Source of the DNA: UPXZ01 sp964634605 | Lineage (GTDB): Bacteria; Bacteroidota; Bacteroidia; Bacteroidales; Paludibacteraceae | Direction: 5' to 3' | Assembly (NCBI GenBank): GCA_964634605.1 | Contig: CAZWLJ010000081.1 | Location: 1 to 5,222 of the forward strand | Length of the DNA stretch: 5,222 nucleotides | Part shown: one piece after another, positions 1 through 5,222 of the stretch | Position numbering within the stretch: the first letter of the stretch is position 1 | How the letters are laid out: each line of letters opens with the position of its first letter | Position numbers and translations under genes: made by a program | Notes under the pieces: generated by a model | The model's database searches: none | The model's input: the letters and a program-made list of their open reading frames with translations, nothing else | What the model was told of the DNA's origin: nothing

Positions 1-235
1 TATCGCTCCAGTATCCCGAGAAAGCTTTGAGCAGCGAAGCGGTACTTTCAGCAATACCTTCGATGAGCGAAAGGCTGGTTTTGGATGCACCGATTGATAT
101 CAAAAACATGGGCATAACCGAATAAACCATTTTCGTAGCCGTATCGGTCAGAAAACTGACAATACCTGTGTAAAAAACATTGGGCGAAAAGCCGAAAATC
201 TTTTTATTCCGGGCAGTTGATGTGATTGCATTCAT
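1..235 (-). CDS. MFS transporter, N-terminal part (runs off left edge)
   Basis: This is the beginning of a leftward gene for a membrane transporter of the major facilitator superfamily. The ATG at 235 (reading down) opens a frame of 78 codons with no stop before the window edge. After a basic N-terminus (RNKK at residues 9-12) there is a first membrane segment at about residues 18-30, then the loop SFLTDTATKMVYSV (27-40). A second segment spans about 40-50, and GYWSD at 74-78 looks like the start of MFS motif A (GxxxDR). The stretch around residues 50-72 (GASKTSLSLIEGIAESTASL) resembles a Bacteroidota and proteobacterial MFS group of unknown substrate; this is from memory. The other nearby ATG (231) is out of frame. 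The gene is divergent from its neighbour and has its own promoter candidate at 291-321. Substrate is not predictable from this fragment. Confidence 0.85.
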   Translation of the reverse strand, partial: MNAITSTARNKKIFGFSPNVFYTGIVSFLTDTATKMVYSVMPMFLISIGASKTSLSLIEGIAESTASLLKAFSGYWSD

Positions 236-290
236 GCTAATTTCAACAGAATGATGCTTGAAATGAAAACATCAAGAAATATAAACAATG

Positions 291-321
291 CAAAAGTACT
301 AGTTCTCGCTCTTTTTTCAAT
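291..321 (-). promoter_or_regulatory. Candidate Bacteroidota promoter for the MFS gene
   Basis: Read on the minus strand, TACTTTTG (298 down to 291) matches the Bacteroidota -7 consensus TAnnTTTG exactly. ATTG (321 down to 318) sits 19 bases upstream as a -33 element. Transcription would start near 285, leaving a leader of about 50 bases before the ATG at 235. This is a consensus match only. Confidence 0.5.
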
Positions 322-370
322 GCAAATAAATCTTTGTTTTATCAAAATTTTACTGGAAAAATTTTCAATA

Positions 371-388
371 ACCGAGCTGATGTTCGGT
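371..388. repeat. Small hairpin in the divergent intergenic region
   Basis: Bases 371-377 (ACCGAGC) pair with 382-388 (GTTCGGT) around a TGAT loop, giving a 7-bp stem with one G-T pair. It lies between the two divergent promoter candidates. Read leftward or rightward it is followed by AT-rich sequence but not by a clean T tract directly after the stem, so a terminator is not convincing. An operator or a chance repeat are alternatives. Apart from this hairpin and the two promoters I see nothing specific in 236-565. Confidence 0.25.
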
Positions 389-422
389 AGTTACATTTTT
401 CGCTTTTTTTATATTACATAAG

Positions 423-453
423 TGTTTCATTCATGAAATAATAATTATCTTTG
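423..453 (+). promoter_or_regulatory. Candidate Bacteroidota promoter for the CDP-alcohol transferase / GtrA pair
   Basis: TATCTTTG at 446-453 matches the -7 consensus TAnnTTTG exactly. The -33 element is weak: TGTT at 423-426 lies at 19-base spacing, and TTTC at 425-428 at 17. A start near 459 would leave about 106 bases of leader before the ATG at 566. Confidence 0.45.
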
Positions 454-565
454 TGACACCAGTTTAAAAAAAAGAGACATTCGTGACAGAAACAGAAGTC
501 GCATTTTATGAGAATTACAACTTAAATTCTTTCTTTTATAAAACCACTTCAGATAAAAATATAAA

Positions 566-1267
566 ATGGAAACAAATCAACAAGAAAGAAAAATATTAAA
601 AAATCAGCTTTTTCACGACAGAAACCGAACCAATGTTTTAAAAGGCATTGAGCAAAAAGCAATAACTTATTTTGTACAGCGAATTCCAAAATGGATCAGT
701 TAAGACGGACTAACAGCAATAGGTTTTTTGGGCAATGCGATAACAATGTTAAGTTTGATATTGGGAAAATATTTGGGAGTTTATTGGTTATTACTTTCAG
801 CTGTGGGATTATCTGTTAACTGGTTTGGCGATTCGTTGGACGGGAGATTGGCTTATTTCAGAAACAAGCCCCGAAAATGGTATGGTTTTACACTCGATTT
901 AATGGTTGACTGGCTTGGAATTATCCTCATTGGTTTTGGATATATGGTTTATGCTCAAGGTCCATGGGAAATTGCAGGATATGCATTTGTAGTGCTCTAT
1001 GGCTGGTCAACGATAATAGCAATTCAACGGTATAAAATCAGTGGTGAGTATTCCATCGATTCGGGATCTTTCGGCCCTACCGAGGTGAGGTTCGTTCTTC
1101 TGGCCGTAATATTCCTTGAAGTTTTTGTACACAACTCTATTCTGGTAACTTCTACTATTATCTGTATTCTCTTATTTATAGTCAATTTGGGTGATGCTTT
1201 TAAATTATTAAAAATGGCCGACCAAAAAGATAAGGAAGAAAACGCAGCAAAATCGAATAACAAGTAA
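566..1267 (+). pseudogene. CDP-alcohol phosphatidyltransferase interrupted by an in-frame TAA
   Basis: The reading frame from ATG 566 to the TAA at 1265-1267 (233 codons before the final stop) encodes a CDP-alcohol phosphatidyltransferase, a multi-pass inner-membrane enzyme that moves a phospho-alcohol from a CDP-linked donor to a second alcohol. Codon 46 (701-703) is TAA, between PKWIS and DGLTAIGF, which read as one continuous family N-terminus. Downstream, the frame stays open to residue 233. The active-site signature is at 88-115: D89xxD92G93xxA96, then G107xxxD111xxxD115, so all four metal/catalytic Asp are present. The usual AR is AY (96-97), and nine rather than eight residues separate it from G107. 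Hydrophobic segments run about 49-66, 70-86, 117-135, 138-153 and 175-205, followed by a charged tail. A start at TTG 728 or ATG 746 would cut into the first membrane helix, so neither looks like the native start. It is followed by GtrA after 14 bases. It could be a genuine nonsense mutation or a base-call error. Confidence 0.8.
701..703 (+). other. In-frame TAA stop within the transferase gene
   Basis: The codon lies in frame with both the upstream 45 codons and the downstream 187 codons, and both sides read as the same protein family. One base change from TCA (Ser) would create it. Serine or threonine would fit the flanking pattern WIS-x-DGLTAIG as I remember it for relatives. No other stop and no frameshift is seen in the gene. 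Confidence 0.85.
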
Positions 1268-1281
1268 ATATATTTTATCTG

Positions 1282-1713
1282 ATGCTGGAAAGAATATTTA
1301 CATTTACAAAAGCTCAACTATCAGCCTTTGCCGGAGGTGTTGTTGATTATTTTGTAATGATATTCTTTACAGAAGTTTTTCACCTGCATTATACCATTTC
1401 TATCGCTATTGGAGGAGTTGTCGGTGCTATGGTCAACTTTTCAATAAACAACAAATGGACATTTCGCTCTAAGGATAAGGAATATAAACATTCGTTTTTC
1501 GTTCAATTGTTCCGTTTTGTGCTGGTAGTAATCAACAGTATAATTCTAAAGTCTTCAGGAACTTATCTGATAACCCAGTATTTACATATTGATTATAAAA
1601 TAAGCCGTCTTATTGTTGATCTCATCGTTTCTGTTCTAATCAACTATACACTTCAGCGGTTCTGGGTGTTTGGCAAAAAAACACAAAGCAATCAGGACTT
1701 TAAACAAAAATAA
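1282..1713 (+). CDS. GtrA-like family membrane protein
   Basis: This is a 143-residue protein of the GtrA-like family (PF04138), small four-helix inner-membrane proteins linked to the movement or handling of polyprenyl-phosphate sugars and cell-surface glycan assembly. Membrane segments are visible at about residues 9-31, 38-57, 74-97 and 108-125. The family hallmarks are the N-x-x-WTF block after helix 2 (N57, W59-T60-F61) and the matching QRFWVF block after helix 4 (125-130), each followed by a basic cytosolic stretch. Length is normal for the family. The ATG at 1282 is 14 bases after the interrupted transferase, so the two genes are probably one transcript. The gene ends in a tandem TAATAA (1711-1716). 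If the nonsense codon upstream is real, polarity could lower expression. The sugar or lipid carried is unknown. Confidence 0.9.
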   Translation: MLERIFTFTKAQLSAFAGGVVDYFVMIFFTEVFHLHYTISIAIGGVVGAMVNFSINNKWTFRSKDKEYKHSFFVQLFRFVLVVINSIILKSSGTYLITQYLHIDYKISRLIVDLIVSVLINYTLQRFWVFGKKTQSNQDFKQK

Positions 1714-1780
1714 TAACTCAGATTTGATTCGGAAGTTTCCCTGGCGCGGCAGTTTCGACCGGATAAGAAATATTATTTTA

Positions 1781-1828
1781 AGTTTAGAAATTATTTTCCC
1801 GGGAACTGGAAGTGTTGATTTCTAAATT
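1781..1828. repeat. Inverted repeat downstream of the GtrA gene
   Basis: TTTAGAAAT (1783-1791) and ATTTCTAAA (1818-1826) are a perfect 9-bp inverted repeat. It extends to 13 bp (1781-1793 with 1816-1828) if two G-T pairs are allowed. The loop holds a 10-bp palindrome, TTCCCGGGAA (1796-1805). It sits where a terminator for the GtrA unit would be expected, but there is no T tract after it, so a Rho-independent terminator is doubtful. Confidence 0.3.
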
Positions 1829-1872
1829 AATAGTCACACCAAAATGATTAAAGGAATTATTCCAATCCTTCA

Positions 1873-2091
1873 ATGTCCGGATCATTTATTCAACAACTGA
1901 CATCAATGAATGGAGAAAAATCCGACGAGATTCACAGGTATCTGTCAGGTTACAAAAGATATTTTCAGCGTATCCTTGAATTTTTTAACAGAATAAAAAG
2001 GCCAAACAGCTATTCGCTAAATGAAGTGAAAGAGGTCTATGCTCAAAATCATCAGGCTGTTAATTGTTTCAGTGCGGAGGATGCACAGTAG
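1873..2091 (+). CDS. Small hypothetical protein (72 aa), unrecognised
   Basis: An ATG at 1873 opens 72 codons ending at TAG (2089-2091); the nearest in-frame stop upstream is TAA at 1849-1851. I do not recognise the family. The product is hydrophilic with no signal peptide or membrane segment. Its middle (about residues 19-43) is rich in basic and aromatic residues, with a helical, amphipathic look (YLSGYKRYFQRILEFFNRIK), followed by a second likely helix at 49-60. There is one Cys (65). No clear ribosome binding site and no good -7/-33 pair lies just upstream. It is isolated between the GtrA gene and the promoter of the next unit. It may be a real small protein, a remnant of a decayed gene, or a chance ORF in a 641-base gap. 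Confidence 0.3.
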   Translation: MSGSFIQQLTSMNGEKSDEIHRYLSGYKRYFQRILEFFNRIKRPNSYSLNEVKEVYAQNHQAVNCFSAEDAQ

Positions 2092-2131
2092 CACTTTGCC
2101 ATAGCAATTGTACTTTTAAGTGAAACCGGAT

Positions 2132-2162
2132 TTTTCTATAAATTAAAAAATTACTAACTTTG
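2132..2162 (+). promoter_or_regulatory. Candidate Bacteroidota promoter for the cytidylyltransferase-oxidoreductase cluster
   Basis: TAACTTTG at 2155-2162 matches the -7 consensus TAnnTTTG exactly. TTTT at 2132-2135, 19 bases upstream, is a weak -33 match. A start near 2168 would give an unusually long leader of about 187 bases before the ATG at 2355. Confidence 0.5.
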
Positions 2163-2164
2163 TC

Positions 2165-2248
2165 GATTGTAAAAAACTGACAATCCGGATTTATTTGAAT
2201 AAAAATGCATATAAGTCATCCTGATACGCATTTTAAGTTCCGAATCAG
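2165..2248 (+). promoter_or_regulatory. Two possible hairpins in the leader of the fusion gene
   Basis: Just after the predicted transcription start, GATTGT (2165-2170) can pair with ACAATC (2180-2185) around a 9-base loop. Further on, 2221-2228 (CTGATACG) can pair with 2241-2248 (CGAATCAG), giving seven base pairs with one A-A mismatch and a 12-base loop. Neither is followed by a T tract. I recognise no known riboswitch here; the pairing could be chance in AT-rich DNA. Confidence 0.25.
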
Positions 2249-2325
2249 TACATATTATTCATCGGATTTGCCTATATTATCAATATTACAATTATTTATT
2301 CTGGTAAATATAAGTAAATTTTAAT

Positions 2326-2355
2326 ATGGGATTTGAAAACAAAATGAGCAATTAA
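2326..2355 (+). other. Nine-codon upstream ORF overlapping the fusion gene start
   Basis: ATG at 2326 opens MGFENKMSN and stops at TAA 2353-2355, sharing one base with the fusion gene's ATG in the arrangement TAATG. A second in-frame ATG lies at 2344. If translated it could couple ribosomes onto the fusion gene start, which lacks a clear Shine-Dalgarno. Such short ORFs are common by chance. Confidence 0.2.
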
Positions 2356-3701
2356 TGAAAAAAGTCATTACTTATGGAACTTTCGATCTTTTTCATCAGG
2401 GCCATATCAACCTGTTGAGCCGTGCTAAGTCACTGGGAGATTATCTGATAGTAGGAGTTACGACCGATAATTATGACAGAGGCAGGGGCAAACTGAATGT
2501 TCACCGTACGCTGATGGAACGCATTGAGGACGTACGCAACGCAGGTTTAGCCGACGAAATTATCATCGAAGAGTACGAAGGACAGAAAATTGACGATATT
2601 CTGAAATACGAAGTAGATATATTCGCTATCGGTTCGGATTGGCTGGGCAAGTTCGATTATCTGCAGGAGTATTGCCAGGTAGTGTATCTGGAGCGTACCA
2701 AAGGGATATCAAGTACTCAGCTGAGAATTGAAGCACAATCGGTAACCGATTTGGGCATAATAGGAAGCGGCAGGATAGCGGGACGGTTTGTACCCGAATC
2801 AAAACTGGTGAGCGGCATTGAAGTGAAAGGCGTTTTTAATCCACGCATTGATTCGGCCAAAAAATTTTGCGAAAAACACGAATTGAGTTTTTATAGCGAT
2901 GATTTTGACGAATTTATATCCAAAGTGAATGCCGTGTACATTGCATCACCGCATCTCACTCACTACGACTATATCAGGCGTTGCCTCATGAACGGAAAGC
3001 ATGTGCTGTGTGAAAAACCGCTGGTATTGACCGGGAAGGAAGCCGAAGAATTGTATCAATTAGCCGAAAGCAAAGGTCTTGTGCTCAAAGAAGCCATCAA
3101 AACAGCCTATTGTTCTGCATTTTCGCACCTTATTACGGTAGTGAAAAGTGGTGTGATAGGCAATATCAAAGATATCGACGTTTCCTTTACCAAACTTAGC
3201 AGCGGTAATATCCGCGAACTGGATGCTCATCAGGCAGGCGGCAGCGTCACCGAGTTGGGCACTTACGTTTTACTCCCGATTATCAAAATATTAGGATACG
3301 ACTATCGCGACATACAGTTTTTTTCACATATAGTGAACGATGTAGATGTGTTTACCCGTGGTCTGATGATTTACGACAAAGCGATTGCCTCCTTCAAAGT
3401 GGGGCTGGGAGTGAAATCTGAAGGCGAACTGATTATAAGCGGGACCAAAGGCTACGCCTACGTTCCAGCGCCCTGGTGGAAAACGGAATATTTCGAACTA
3501 AGATACGAAGACCAGAATCAAACACGAAAATATTTTTACAAGTTTGATGGCGATGGATTGCGCTACGAGATCAACGATTTTTTAATAGAAATGAGTATTC
3601 AGGGCCAAAAACAATTTAAATTAAAACCGTCAGACTCCATAGTTATAGCTTCAATAATTGAAAAATTCAGAAACAACGAAAACGTGCACCGGATTCAGTG
3701 A
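2355..3701 (+). CDS. Fused cytidylyltransferase / Gfo/Idh/MocA oxidoreductase
   Basis: This 448-residue cytosolic protein joins two enzymes. Residues 1-125 are a nucleotidyltransferase of the glycerol-3-phosphate cytidylyltransferase (TagD/GCT) type, which makes a CDP-alcohol from CTP and an alcohol phosphate. It has the GTFDLFHQGH block with the HxGH motif (8-17, H14 and H17), GSDWLGKFDYL (93-103) and the C-terminal RTKGISST signature (114-121). TagD itself is about 130 residues, so the domain is complete. Residues 132-448 are a Gfo/Idh/MocA-type NAD(P) oxidoreductase, with a Rossmann loop GSGRIAG (137-143), CEKP (219-222) carrying the family's catalytic-type Lys221, and GGSVTELGTY (295-304) in the C-terminal sheet domain. 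The linker is only about ten residues. The likely role is to make a polyol phosphate and activate it as a CDP-polyol; the substrate is inferred, not seen. The start is set by the MKKVITYGTFD family N-terminus. A CDP-alcohol transferase gene follows 75 bases downstream. Coding GC is visibly higher than in the left half of the window. Confidence 0.9.
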   Translation: MKKVITYGTFDLFHQGHINLLSRAKSLGDYLIVGVTTDNYDRGRGKLNVHRTLMERIEDVRNAGLADEIIIEEYEGQKIDDILKYEVDIFAIGSDWLGKFDYLQEYCQVVYLERTKGISSTQLRIEAQSVTDLGIIGSGRIAGRFVPESKLVSGIEVKGVFNPRIDSAKKFCEKHELSFYSDDFDEFISKVNAVYIASPHLTHYDYIRRCLMNGKHVLCEKPLVLTGKEAEELYQLAESKGLVLKEAIKTAYCSAFSHLITVVKSGVIGNIKDIDVSFTKLSSGNIRELDAHQAGGSVTELGTYVLLPIIKILGYDYRDIQFFSHIVNDVDVFTRGLMIYDKAIASFKVGLGVKSEGELIISGTKGYAYVPAPWWKTEYFELRYEDQNQTRKYFYKFDGDGLRYEINDFLIEMSIQGQKQFKLKPSDSIVIASIIEKFRNNENVHRIQ

Positions 3702-3776
3702 ACGATTGGAAATAAATTCTGAACTGAAAACCAAAATTCCTCCAACCACTCAATCATATAAAAACAATACCCAATA

Positions 3777-4676
3777 ATGAATAAAGACGTAGAAGCATCA
3801 CTTAAATCACTAGAAACGGAGAACTTCCTCGACAGGGTTTTTTATCGTCCGGTAGGTTATAAAATAGCCAAAGCAATACAGAACACAGGCATTACTCCGA
3901 ATATAGTGACTATTATATCCATTTTTATCGGTGTAAGTGCCGGTATTTTCTGGTGGTTTCCATACAACATTACGCTGGCCTTTCTCGGGGTTGCGGTATT
4001 GATCATAGCCAATATTCTGGATTGTGTAGATGGTCAACTGGCCCGCATGACGGGTATAAAATCGCAGGTAGGACGAATACTGGATGGATTTGCAGGCGAT
4101 TTGTGGTTTCTGATGATTTACATTGCATTTGCACACCGGCTCGATATGCAGTTTTCTGCTCCCTACGATCCGTGGATATTCGTTCTGATTGCTTTTATGT
4201 CAGCTGTTTCGCACTGGAATCAGGCATCCATCACCGACTATTACAAAACACTTCACCTGCTTTTTATCAGCAAAGAAAAAGGGAAGGAATTTGAAAATTC
4301 GAAAAGTATTTCCGAAAGGTACAAAACGATGAAACCCGGGGTAAATAAAGTGATTACCTGGGGATACATTCTATATACCAAAAACCAGGAGCGATTTACA
4401 CCCGAACTGCAAAAAATGAAAGCCCGGCTTGACAAAAAGTATGGCAACGATATACCTGACGATGTACGAGTTAATTTCAGGGCAAAAAGCAGCAGACTAA
4501 TGACGCTCATAGATTTGAATTCTTTCAACGGTCGATCAATCATACTGTTCACCTCTGTGATATTCAATAAAATATGGCTTTATTTCGTTTGGGAAATTGT
4601 TGTTTTGACCGTCAACCGAATAGTAATCATAAATCGCCACGAAAACATTTGTAAAAACACCGAAAATCAAATTTGA
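3777..4676 (+). CDS. CDP-alcohol phosphatidyltransferase family protein
   Basis: This 299-residue membrane enzyme of the CDP-alcohol phosphatidyltransferase family (PF01066) exchanges a phospho-alcohol between a CDP-linked donor and an alcohol acceptor at the inner membrane. The signature is at 82-108: D82xxD85G86xxA89R90, eight residues, then G99xxxD103. The last Asp, expected at 107, is Gly, with Asp at 108 instead (DGFAGD). The N-terminal GITPNIVTIIS (38-48) is the usual lead into helix 1. Membrane segments are at about 42-60, 66-82, 108-122, 131-145 and, after a long charged region (about 163-245), 254-284. That charged region makes it longer than simple family members (near 200 residues) and unlike the interrupted homologue at 566-1267. 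It sits between the CDP-alcohol-making fusion and a flippase-like gene (20-base gap), so it probably uses the fusion's product. Which alcohol and which lipid acceptor are unknown. Confidence 0.88.
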   Translation: MNKDVEASLKSLETENFLDRVFYRPVGYKIAKAIQNTGITPNIVTIISIFIGVSAGIFWWFPYNITLAFLGVAVLIIANILDCVDGQLARMTGIKSQVGRILDGFAGDLWFLMIYIAFAHRLDMQFSAPYDPWIFVLIAFMSAVSHWNQASITDYYKTLHLLFISKEKGKEFENSKSISERYKTMKPGVNKVITWGYILYTKNQERFTPELQKMKARLDKKYGNDIPDDVRVNFRAKSSRLMTLIDLNSFNGRSIILFTSVIFNKIWLYFVWEIVVLTVNRIVIINRHENICKNTENQI

Positions 4677-4696
4677 TGTTCTAACTGATTCGATAC

Positions 4697-5222
4697 ATGT
4701 CCGGCAAACTCAGTAAATACCACAATTATTTCTTCCTTATCGGGGTACTGGTTCTGGCTTTTATGGTGTATAAGCTTGGAGTTCAGACCATTTACGAAAA
4801 TCTGCGCAATACCGGCTGGTGGTTTATTCCTATTTTTGGCATCTGGATAATAGTTTATTTTTTCAATGCGTGGTCGCTGAATATTATCATTACCGATGGA
4901 ACGCCCGAATCCAAAAAGGTGAAAATAAGGCAGCTGATGAAGCTTACCATCAGCGCCTATGCCATCAACTACATGACACCGCTGAGTATTGGCGGCGAAC
5001 CTTACAAGGCGCTCAAACTGAAAGACGATTTGGGAACCCACAAAGCCACTTCATCGGTATTGCTTTATGTAATGATGCACTATGTATCGCATTTCTTCTT
5101 CTGGCTCATTTCCATTCCTGTATTTATTTTCATCATGCCCGAAGTGTCCGGAGTTATTCAGATTGTACTTTGGGCAGTTTTCCTGTCGTGCGTGATGCTT
5201 ATTTTATGGGCATATTCTGTTT
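4697..5222 (+). CDS. Lysylphosphatidylglycerol synthase TM-domain / flippase-like protein, N-terminal part
   Basis: The right edge cuts this gene after 175 codons. The frame from ATG 4697 encodes a multi-pass membrane protein of the family PF03706 (lysylphosphatidylglycerol synthase transmembrane region, UPF0104, flippase-like). Members without the C-terminal aminoacyltransferase domain usually run to 300-350 residues and are proposed to move or handle lipids or polyprenyl-linked glycans. Membrane segments are at about residues 11-27, 41-64, 83-95, 120-147 and 151-173. The diagnostic block is TPLSIGGEPYKAL at 94-106, with the Gly-Gly-Glu at 99-101. Just before it is a basic cytosolic loop (KKVKIRQLMK, 73-82). 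It follows the CDP-alcohol transferase by 20 bases on the same strand, which suggests a shared transcript. Its role could be flipping or modifying the lipid made by the neighbours; that is inference. Confidence 0.88.
   Translation, partial: MSGKLSKYHNYFFLIGVLVLAFMVYKLGVQTIYENLRNTGWWFIPIFGIWIIVYFFNAWSLNIIITDGTPESKKVKIRQLMKLTISAYAINYMTPLSIGGEPYKALKLKDDLGTHKATSSVLLYVMMHYVSHFFFWLISIPVFIFIMPEVSGVIQIVLWAVFLSCVMLILWAYSV

Noticed and set aside
483..599. A 38-codon ORF with a GTG start before the transferase
   Set aside because: It overlaps the ATG at 566 in another frame, has no recognisable content and no ribosome binding site, and lies in AT-rich leader sequence.
728..1267. A shorter transferase CDS starting at TTG 728
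   Set aside because: The TTG is the Leu codon of the family segment AIGFLGN; starting here removes part of the first helix and the conserved N-terminal segment, which is encoded in frame upstream beyond the TAA.
1024..1317. Minus-strand ORF opposite the transferase/GtrA junction
   Set aside because: It is antisense to recognised protein families and its translation has no family resemblance.
1781..1828. Intrinsic terminator for the GtrA unit
   Set aside because: The stem is AT-rich with a long loop and no T tract follows, so it is kept only as an inverted repeat.
1844..1900. An 18-codon ORF (MIKGIIPILQ...) just upstream of and overlapping the 72-codon ORF
   Set aside because: It is in a different frame, very short and without recognisable features; no evidence that it joins the downstream ORF by frameshift.
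3810..4567. Minus-strand ORFs (3810-4136, 4253-4567) and a plus-strand alternative frame (3953-4294)
   Set aside because: All lie inside the CDP-alcohol transferase, whose frame carries the family signature; these are overlapping-frame shadows.
2355..4676. Assignment to the Bacteroides inositol-lipid cluster
   Set aside because: That pathway relies on a myo-inositol-phosphate synthase and a phosphatase, which are not present here; the fused cytidylyltransferase-oxidoreductase indicates a different activated alcohol.
4667..5041. Minus-strand 124-codon ORF near the right end
   Set aside because: It is antisense to the flippase-like gene, whose SIGGEPYKA block and membrane helices identify the true frame.
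1..5222. tRNA, rRNA, CRISPR array, insertion sequence or phage attachment site
   Set aside because: No tRNA-like cloverleaf arms, spaced direct repeats, transposase fragments or terminal repeats were seen on reading either strand.

Overview
The window looks like a chromosomal segment from a Bacteroidota (Bacteroidetes) bacterium. The evidence is AT-rich intergenic DNA, starts without clear Shine-Dalgarno sequences, exact matches to the Bacteroidota -7 promoter consensus TAnnTTTG upstream of three transcription units, and protein families with a familiar Bacteroidota flavour. I cannot name the species.

Layout. Bases 1-235 hold the N-terminal 78 codons of a leftward major facilitator superfamily (MFS) transporter that runs off the left edge. 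A divergent intergenic region (236-565) carries a leftward and a rightward promoter candidate and a small hairpin. A rightward pair follows: a CDP-alcohol phosphatidyltransferase gene (566-1267) broken by an in-frame TAA at codon 46, and 14 bases later an intact GtrA-like membrane protein (1282-1713). The 641-base stretch 1714-2354 holds an inverted repeat, an unrecognised 72-codon ORF (1873-2091), a promoter candidate at 2132-2162, two small hairpins and a 9-codon ORF overlapping the next start. A rightward cluster then begins: a fusion of a TagD/GCT-type cytidylyltransferase with a Gfo/Idh/MocA oxidoreductase (2355-3701), a second and very different CDP-alcohol phosphatidyltransferase (3777-4676), and a multi-pass protein of the lysylphosphatidylglycerol-synthase transmembrane (flippase-like) family (4697 to the right edge).

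How the genes may work together. The right-hand cluster reads as a lipid head-group pathway. The oxidoreductase half of the fusion would make or adjust a polyol phosphate, the cytidylyltransferase half would activate it as a CDP-polyol, and the CDP-alcohol phosphotransferase next door would transfer the phospho-alcohol to a lipid acceptor. The flippase-like protein would act at the membrane. This is inference from family chemistry and gene order; the substrate cannot be read from sequence. The left-hand pair (CDP-alcohol transferase and GtrA) is also membrane lipid or glycolipid related, but its first gene appears to be interrupted.

Most notable points: the isolated nonsense codon in an otherwise intact CDP-alcohol transferase, the unusual cytidylyltransferase-oxidoreductase fusion beside a CDP-alcohol transferase, the displaced last Asp in that transferase's signature, and the long, possibly structured leader before the fusion gene.
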